Source: Botryotinia globosa (taxonomy: Eukaryota > Ascomycota > Leotiomycetes > Helotiales > Sclerotiniaceae). From it: a stretch of DNA of 64,000 nt. Every line of letters starts with the position of its first letter. Position 1 is the stretch's first letter. The translations under genes were made by a program, and so were the position numbers. The notes beneath the pieces were generated by a model. The model was not told where the DNA came from and ran no database searches. It saw only the letters and a list, made by a program, of their open reading frames with translations. Location of the stretch: positions 868,001-932,000 of the forward strand of contig RCSZ01000010.1 of the NCBI GenBank assembly GCA_014898425.1, read 5' to 3'. Shown one piece after another: positions 57,901 through 64,000 of this stretch.

Positions 57901-59784
57901 CACAGCAGTAGATAAGGCTTTCAATGACCTGGATGAGCTTGGACGACTCAGTTGCGGTGCATCTATCTCTAAGATGGCGGAGCGCCTGTTAGAAGAATCT
58001 CCAATTCGTCGCGTGGCAGGTATGGCCATCATTGGGGTTGCAAGAGGTCTAGATTCGTCTCCGATCTTCACTGAATCACTTGAACTCTCCGGCAGATCTA
58101 TTTTAGTTGATGTAGAGGAGTCAAACTTGGCCTGTTGAGAATGGAAGAAAGTCGGCAAGCCTGATTCGTCATCCGAATCGTCAGAGCCGCTACTATCGTG
58201 GCGCCTGTTTATAATATCGAGGCAAGTTGTACACATTCGAAGTGAACCCTGAACACCAAATCTTTGACCTGAAATAGTCTGTGTGCATTTTGAGTCAAAG
58301 ATACAGCCGCAAGTTCGGCAATGATGCTTTCTGCGAAAGGCAGTAAAAGGATCGCCGCATAAGAAACACTCTTTGCAGATGTCATCAGCCATCCAAAATT
58401 CCTTACTGAGAACTTGCTTTCTCATTTGTTCTAAGCGAGCGCTGACTACTTCTGCATTGCCTCCATTTGTAGTAGTGCCGGGTATGCGAGTTTTACCAGA
58501 GTAAGTACGCGAAGAACGCTCATCTGTACCAAAAGAATCATGTCGTACATGATTATGTGCAGACGTATGGACAGGACTAGCTTCTGCGGTACTGCGGTCT
58601 GTCGAAGAGGCACGTGATGCTTGATAGCCAGGGAGATGTGACTGAGTTATACGTTCGACAGCAGGACTTCGCCTGGCAGTTTCTGGGATGAAGAGACGCG
58701 GTGTTACATTCGGTCTTGGATCTGAACTCTTAATCGAAGAAAGTGCAGACGAAGCTGTTTTAGGATTACTCAGAGATTTGGCCCTTCCTGCGGCGCTACC
58801 ATCACTAGCACGAAAGTTTATCTCCTGAGAATCCTTTTTGGAGTCTAAATTGCCTAGCGACATTCGTCCAGCGGACTCGCTTTTCAAGGGCTCAAAATCG
58901 AAAGACTCTGAATCGTCTAAGCACGAAGGATGGCCCGGAAAACGTCTACTTTCGGATGCGCTAGCTGACCCAAACGTGTTAGGGTGAGTGTAATCTGACG
59001 CTGAAGCTGATTCGGACCTGTCTGCAGCACCTTTTTTATTTACTTTATCAGTAACATTTCCGTCCGAACTTCCCAGCCGAGCCTTCTCCCCCTCTTTGAA
59101 TGCAACCGCGTTGACAGGTGCAACGGTAGGGACAATAGCTGAAGACGATGCGTTCTTGACCATTGGATTGAGAGGCGGCCTGGCTGACGATTTTGAGGTC
59201 AAGGGTGCTGACGAGAGCGAGGCTTTTGGCAGTTTGGTAGCATGTGACTGCATCTCAGACGAATTCCCCATGAAGGAAGATACAGATGGGGACTGAAGTT
59301 GTGAAGATGTCGTTGAAAGTTGGATGGGTGAAGCAGTAATGCCTGAATCCTCACGCGCAAGACCAGCAGACCCTTTTGAACCCGGAGTAATATTCGAAGC
59401 ATTTTGACTCTTGATTGAAATCGTATCGAAGCTCTCATTGTCACCTTTCGCGGAGATACTTCCTGCTCTATCCTTTCCTACTCCAACTGCGCCTTTGAAC
59501 CGACTGTATAGACCACTTAAACCATTTTGCATGATATCCCCAGCTAGGCCTTTGCTTTCAGGGTTCGAGGAGGATGGAGGCGGAGGAGCAAACTCGTTGA
59601 ACGTGGTAAGAGTCTCCGACTGACAGGCAGTACTATGTATTTTATCAAGAGCTTGTGCCAGCTGTTCCTTGTCGACGGTGGTGGCCCCAGGAAGTGATAC
59701 CAACGATCCTCGACGAGAACGCGCTCTTAGTGGAATCAATAGCGGCGCCATCACAGAAGGTTTCGGGGATCCATGAGATGACAT
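51911..59784 (-). CDS. FAB1: Phosphatidylinositol-3-phosphate 5-kinase FAB1
   Basis: Six exons, complement(join(51911..51999,52056..52104,52160..52212,52268..52349,52400..52498,52549..59784)), about 2535 residues. The start is ATG 59784, because the upstream in-frame codons lack an ATG. A FYVE-type zinc finger lies at about residues 463-524 ([11 protein letters not shown]). A TCP-1/cpn60-like CCT domain spans about 885-1108 ([37 protein letters not shown]). A Cys/His-rich region with [13 protein letters not shown] follows, and the PIPK catalytic domain covers about the last 385 residues ([41 protein letters not shown], ending APNSWHQ). It makes PI(3,5)P2 on endosome and vacuole membranes. All five introns sit in the last 650 bases of the gene. 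One donor reads GTCCGT. The FYVE position usually Cys after HHCRxCGxIF is Asp here (IFDSKC). Confidence 0.95.
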
Positions 59785-61091
59785 CTTCTTTCCGTACACA
59801 CGCTAGGAACTTCTTATTTTAGCCTGTTGAAACTGTGAGGGTGAGCTCAGAGCTCTTGGTTCTTAGCAAACCGATGCCCTCCTGTCAAGAGCGGATCATA
59901 TATTGTGCTCGTAAACCAAAGTTGTGCGACAGCTTAGACCGCTTTGAGTTTGCGTAATCATGTCATGAAGTTGATTTGTAAATTTAGATAGGTTGTCTTG
60001 CGGAACGAAATGTGCAGATTGCTCTTTGGCTGGATGGATGAATGGTCAGCCAGATTAGATGAACGGCCTTGATAGAATCACTAACTGGAAAGTGGTGGCA
60101 GCATTTCTTGTGACAATAACAATTTACTTGTATTATTGAATAATCTACAGCAGTATTTCTTTTCGCTTTATGAGTCGAAGAGTAAGCTGCATTTTGGGAA
60201 GGATCGATAGAAACGAATGTAAGATTACATTATTTGAAAAGCGTTTTGAGGATACTGGAATTTCCCCTCATACAAGCAGCTCACACCTAATAGATGATGG
60301 ATGGTAGGGTAGCACGGGCAGCTTGAGAAAAAGCGGTCCACAAAATCACTCAAACACAAACAAAATCATAATCATGCATTGGATATGGATACTCTCACCT
60401 TGATACCGAGTAGGTATCTTACAGCAATACAAATATATACGTGATGATCGTAATGGTGCATTTATGACAATTAAGAGGGTTATGTATGTATATATATCAT
60501 TTTTGAACCAAAATAATGATTGCATGAATTGATATCGAATATTATTAAGAAAAGTGTATTTCCAAATGTCACGGTTTTCTGCTCTAATCCGTCGTAATTA
60601 CAGGAAGGAGGGTAGATATGATCATGTTATTAGATAAGGTTCTGCGACGGAACATTGGCATTCCGATCATCATCAGCCACACACCCCACGCACGCCACAA
60701 AGTTACCTATGAGGCGGGGTGCCCAGGTGCTCCGTCTTGCCTAGCCTCGCGCTAGTTTAGCTAGCGTAAATTGATATCGCGAACGCGTCTTCCAGATTAT
60801 TATAATTATTAGGTCAACTCGACTCAACTCGACCCTACTCAATCCATTTACCACATTAAACAATCTCAATGCTATGAACATTGACTGCGCACTTGAACTA
60901 TCGTCGCTACCATAACGTTCATTTCCAATTTCAAGAAAGTCTACCTGGGTAATTCAACAACATGTTATGATACTACTGAGTCTTTGTGTCTATGAGTTCG
61001 TAAGATTATGAATTAAGACTCACAAATTCACATTCGAATGGGATATTATAACACCCGAGATCTCAATTAACCTATAGCAATCAACTTCATC
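59785..61091. other. Divergent promoter region, no supported gene
   Basis: Lies between FAB1 (-) and the telomere-type gene (+). AT-rich with several TATATA stretches near 60,430-60,500. A short CACGC-rich patch occurs near 60,680-60,700. No gene is supported. Confidence 0.55.
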
Positions 61092-64000
61092 ATGACTCTC
61101 CTACGAAGCTGGCTTGCCCAAAATATCGAACAATCTTTGAAAGAAGCACTGATTTGGCTGAAATCAACACGTGTTGAACATGAAAATGCGAGCAAGTCTC
61201 ACGAACAATTCTCTTACAAGCAGGAAAGACTCTTCATCAAGCTCGAAAAGCCTGGATTGATTCATTTAATAAGTGTGGGTCATTCGTTTGAACCTTTTTT
61301 TCAATAGTTCTGTCTATTGACACATCTACAGAACAGCAAGGCGAGGGATTCATTGCAGTCTATGATCGTATCTGACGGTACCACCAAGATCACAGCAATA
61401 TTCCAACAAGACTTTCTGCATCGCTATTTGGAGAAGCACAAAAGGACACTGGAGGAGTTTATTGGAGAAACTTTAGCAGCGGAGAAGTTGCAATTGGTAT
61501 GACGACCCTGCCAGTCTATAACAAGTTCCTAGGAGTACTAACTTCAACTTCGGGTGTGTGACTTCAATATTACAGTAGAGCCACCAACCAGGTTATACCT
61601 GGAGATCCCAAGTTTCAAGCCCAAAGGGCCACAAGATGTTTCTGGCTCAGCACGTGCTGTAGACATTGGGGAAATTATCGATAATAGATTGGATGCAATA
61701 AAAGAGTTCCTGGATGCTGAGAATCATGGGTACACTGTTCACCAAAATTTCGACCTCGAATCCCAAAATACTTCAACACCTTCACAGTCTGCTATGCTTG
61801 CGACTCAGGATCCCGCAAGCATTTCAGAATCCAGAAGAGAAAAGAGTACTCTTTCTGATCTGCATCGACCAAAGCTGTGCACTTCGAATAATGATCTCCT
61901 AGCAATTCTTCAGAAACCTACGGCCATCCAAATAACAGCTGATAGTCCTCATGTCAGTAGATCAGGACAACCACTTGACTCGGCTGGTATTTCGGGGTCA
62001 GCACAACCACTTTCCCCTAAATCAAGTCTTGTTTCCACCAATCTGGAAAGAGGTGATGAAACGAGACAGATAAACAATTTACAGATTCAACAGACTTCCA
62101 CGCCTTCCATAGATGAACAAAGAACTGGTAATAATATGATGCTAAGAGATGGGAGGCCCAACGCAAACAATGCAACGCTAGAGGCTATGGAATCTTCCAG
62201 CGGGAAATTTCATGATAATTCTCCAATTAATGAACCTTTGCCATTACAGAAAAGTTTGTCGTGTATCCCACATCCTTATGGTCGTATTTCAAAAGAACAG
62301 AACGATTGGTGCAAGCGTCCGGACTCGATTGCCTCAATACCGGATGATCGTAGATCCGCACCAAACCTACCCCCAGCAATCCTGAAATCTCAACTAGCTT
62401 TTCACGAGGAATTACTCGCTGCACGAGTTTCAGCTACTCCTAATGATGTGGTACAGAGCAGTCAGGCCTCCAAAGCAGACTCGAGCCAAAACACTATTGA
62501 GACAGAAAATAGGGACCATTGTAAGGATAGTCCCGCTGCCCTTCGCCGCTCGAAAGGGACTGAAGAATTTGAATATGCCCCTGAAGATCCGCAGTCTAAA
62601 ACTGTGTTTGGTAGTGATGAGGGTCATCAGTCGGATAGCGACTCAAGTGACATGACGGAAGTTAGTTGTCCTAGTCCAGAACGAAACTCAAGACCCAGAC
62701 AGGCGATGGAGGACAATCACACCTCCCATCAAAGTTTAAATCGAGATCGTACACACTCACCAATAACATATAGCGGCGACGGGGATCATTCAGACAGCAC
62801 AGAAAGCAAGTTGAGTGATGCAATGGAAGTTAGTCGCCCTAGTTCAGAACGCAGCTCAAAGCCTAGACAAGTGGTTGGGCAAAACGATAACGTCGAGCAT
62901 ATTGTAGGCCCAGAGAATTCTCTAACTTTTGAGAGTGGTGATGGAACGCATAGTTCCGATAGTTCTGATGTGCCACTTTCAGAGGCTTGTCAAGAGGCCA
63001 TCCCGCAATCTTCACCAAATGTCACAGAAAGCAAGGCGACTTGTGTTATCAAGGACAAAGCATCTACAGCATCGGTCCAATATCCAGCTAATAGCATTTC
63101 GGATGACGAGGAGTTGGAATTGGATATTCCGCATGTCCTGAGCGACGAAATTCAGGGTGAAAACCCACCTGTTTCTGCTGACGTAGTAAACGGAATCCAG
63201 AGTCGTAAATCACCTGAAGATGATCACCCACGATTTCCACAGCGTCAGCTCGAAACCGCGCAGCGTAAGTCTGAAGTACAGGTCGAAAAGACTCCAAATC
63301 ACAAAAAACGGCCGAATGCAGAATTGACATCAGACTTTGTGATTCCAGGGACTTATGATAGCCCACAAAACGAAGCGATCGAAGATAGTTTAATTATCCC
63401 TGAATCCGGGCGATTTCAGCCACTCAAATTACCGAAAGTACCTCCTCAGGTGATCGACGCAATCGGTGAGACGCCTCGAGACAAAAAAGAGCCAAAGAGC
63501 TCTAAGGTTCAACAATCTCGTGAACAGCAAATATCATCAAAGTCCAATGATCATATAGTTTATCCGACCGTACCAAGGACTCTGTATTGCCAATCTATGC
63601 CAATTCCCAATCTTGATGGGGCTACTTCTGATGGTTTGCACTCTCCCAGTGCGAGCCCTTCCAGAAGCTTTCTACCATTAAGTCGAAGTTCTCCAGAGCA
63701 AGGACACGATGGGGGACGTCCTTTCAAGCGGCAGAAAATTACGAATCCTCTAGCTCTACAGCAGGCTCTAGGTTTCAGTCAAGAGGAAACGCCTTGTAAA
63801 GACAGAAACGAAATGGTAAGAGCGAACAGGCGTGAGATACGAGAGGTTCTGCAAAGGCGACCACCAACAGTAGATCCTGGTTTAATGGGCAACAATACCG
63901 AAGGAACAAAAGACGTGGCATTTCCAGAAGATTCCCAAACGAGTCACCACGCGTTTGAGACAGATTTATATGATACAGTAATCTCTGATCAGACCTCCAC
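61092..64000 (+). CDS. Partial gene, TPP1/Est3-type OB-fold telomere protein (putative)
   Basis: Starts at ATG 61092 and runs off the window edge. Proposed exons are 61092..61274, 61332..61496 and about 61581..64000. Exon 1 encodes MTLLRSWLAQNIEQSLKEAL. Exon 2 gives MIVSDGTTKITAIFQQDFLH and a helix ending EKLQL. Exon 3 gives RLYLEIPSFKPKG. This order (W-containing start helix, SDGTTKI beta strand, helix, beta hairpin ending in a Gly) resembles the OB fold of fungal TPP1/Est3-domain proteins, which bridge shelterin and telomerase. The exon 2-3 junction is uncertain: the obvious TTACAG acceptor breaks the frame, while a GAG site at 61580 keeps it. The remaining 800 residues are Ser/Asp/Glu-rich and disordered, with an internal repeat near 62,611-62,700 and 62,785-62,885 and a KRQK nuclear signal near 63,730. 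Confidence 0.6.

Overview
The window looks like nuclear DNA of a filamentous ascomycete (Pezizomycotina). Genes are split by short introns of about 50-110 bases with GTATGT/GTAAGT-type donors and CTAAC/CTAAT branch sites. The gene set includes fungal-only families: Clr5-domain proteins, a SUR7/PalI membrane protein, an alpha-aminoadipate lysine-pathway enzyme, FAB1, and an NRPS-like reductase relic. Its style suggests Leotiomycetes such as Botrytis or Sclerotinia, but that is an inference I could not test. I saw no tRNA, rRNA, CRISPR array or intact transposon. Introns and exon junctions were placed by eye from splice sites and frame continuity.

Layout. 0-12.5 kb: a nucleotide-sugar transporter (+), a PPZ-type Ser/Thr phosphatase (-), an unrecognised membrane-anchored protein (+) and a SUR7/PalI protein (+), separated by long repeat-rich intergenic DNA. 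12.5-22 kb: an accessory stretch holding a GGGATT hexamer array, a broken ubiquitin-like-domain gene (-), a broken MFS transporter with its middle missing (+), and little else. 22-29.3 kb: a cysteine-rich single-pass surface protein (+), a Clr5-domain protein (-), an unrecognised Gln/His-rich protein (+) and a second, small Clr5-domain protein (+).

29.6-41.4 kb: homoisocitrate dehydrogenase LYS12 (-), a large disordered Ser/Pro/Lys-rich protein (+), a single-pass membrane protein with a charged cytoplasmic tail (-) and an unrecognised 520-residue protein (-). 41.5-45.8 kb: a 44-base minisatellite next to a decayed NRPS-like adenylate-forming reductase (-) with at least four nonsense codons. 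47.8-64 kb is core: a mitochondrial small-subunit ribosomal protein (-) divergent from the 60S assembly GTPase NOG2 (+), FAB1 PI3P 5-kinase (-, six exons), and at the right edge a partial gene resembling telomere proteins of the TPP1/Est3 OB-fold type (+).

The main theme is contrast. Well-kept housekeeping genes lie at 29-41 kb and 47-60 kb. Three gene relics lie in the AT-richer, repeat-rich accessory stretches, and most of their stop codons can be explained by C-to-T changes, a pattern expected of RIP or deamination. I found no convincing new multi-gene system. The most interesting items are the relics, the fast-evolving telomere-type protein and the pair of Clr5 genes.
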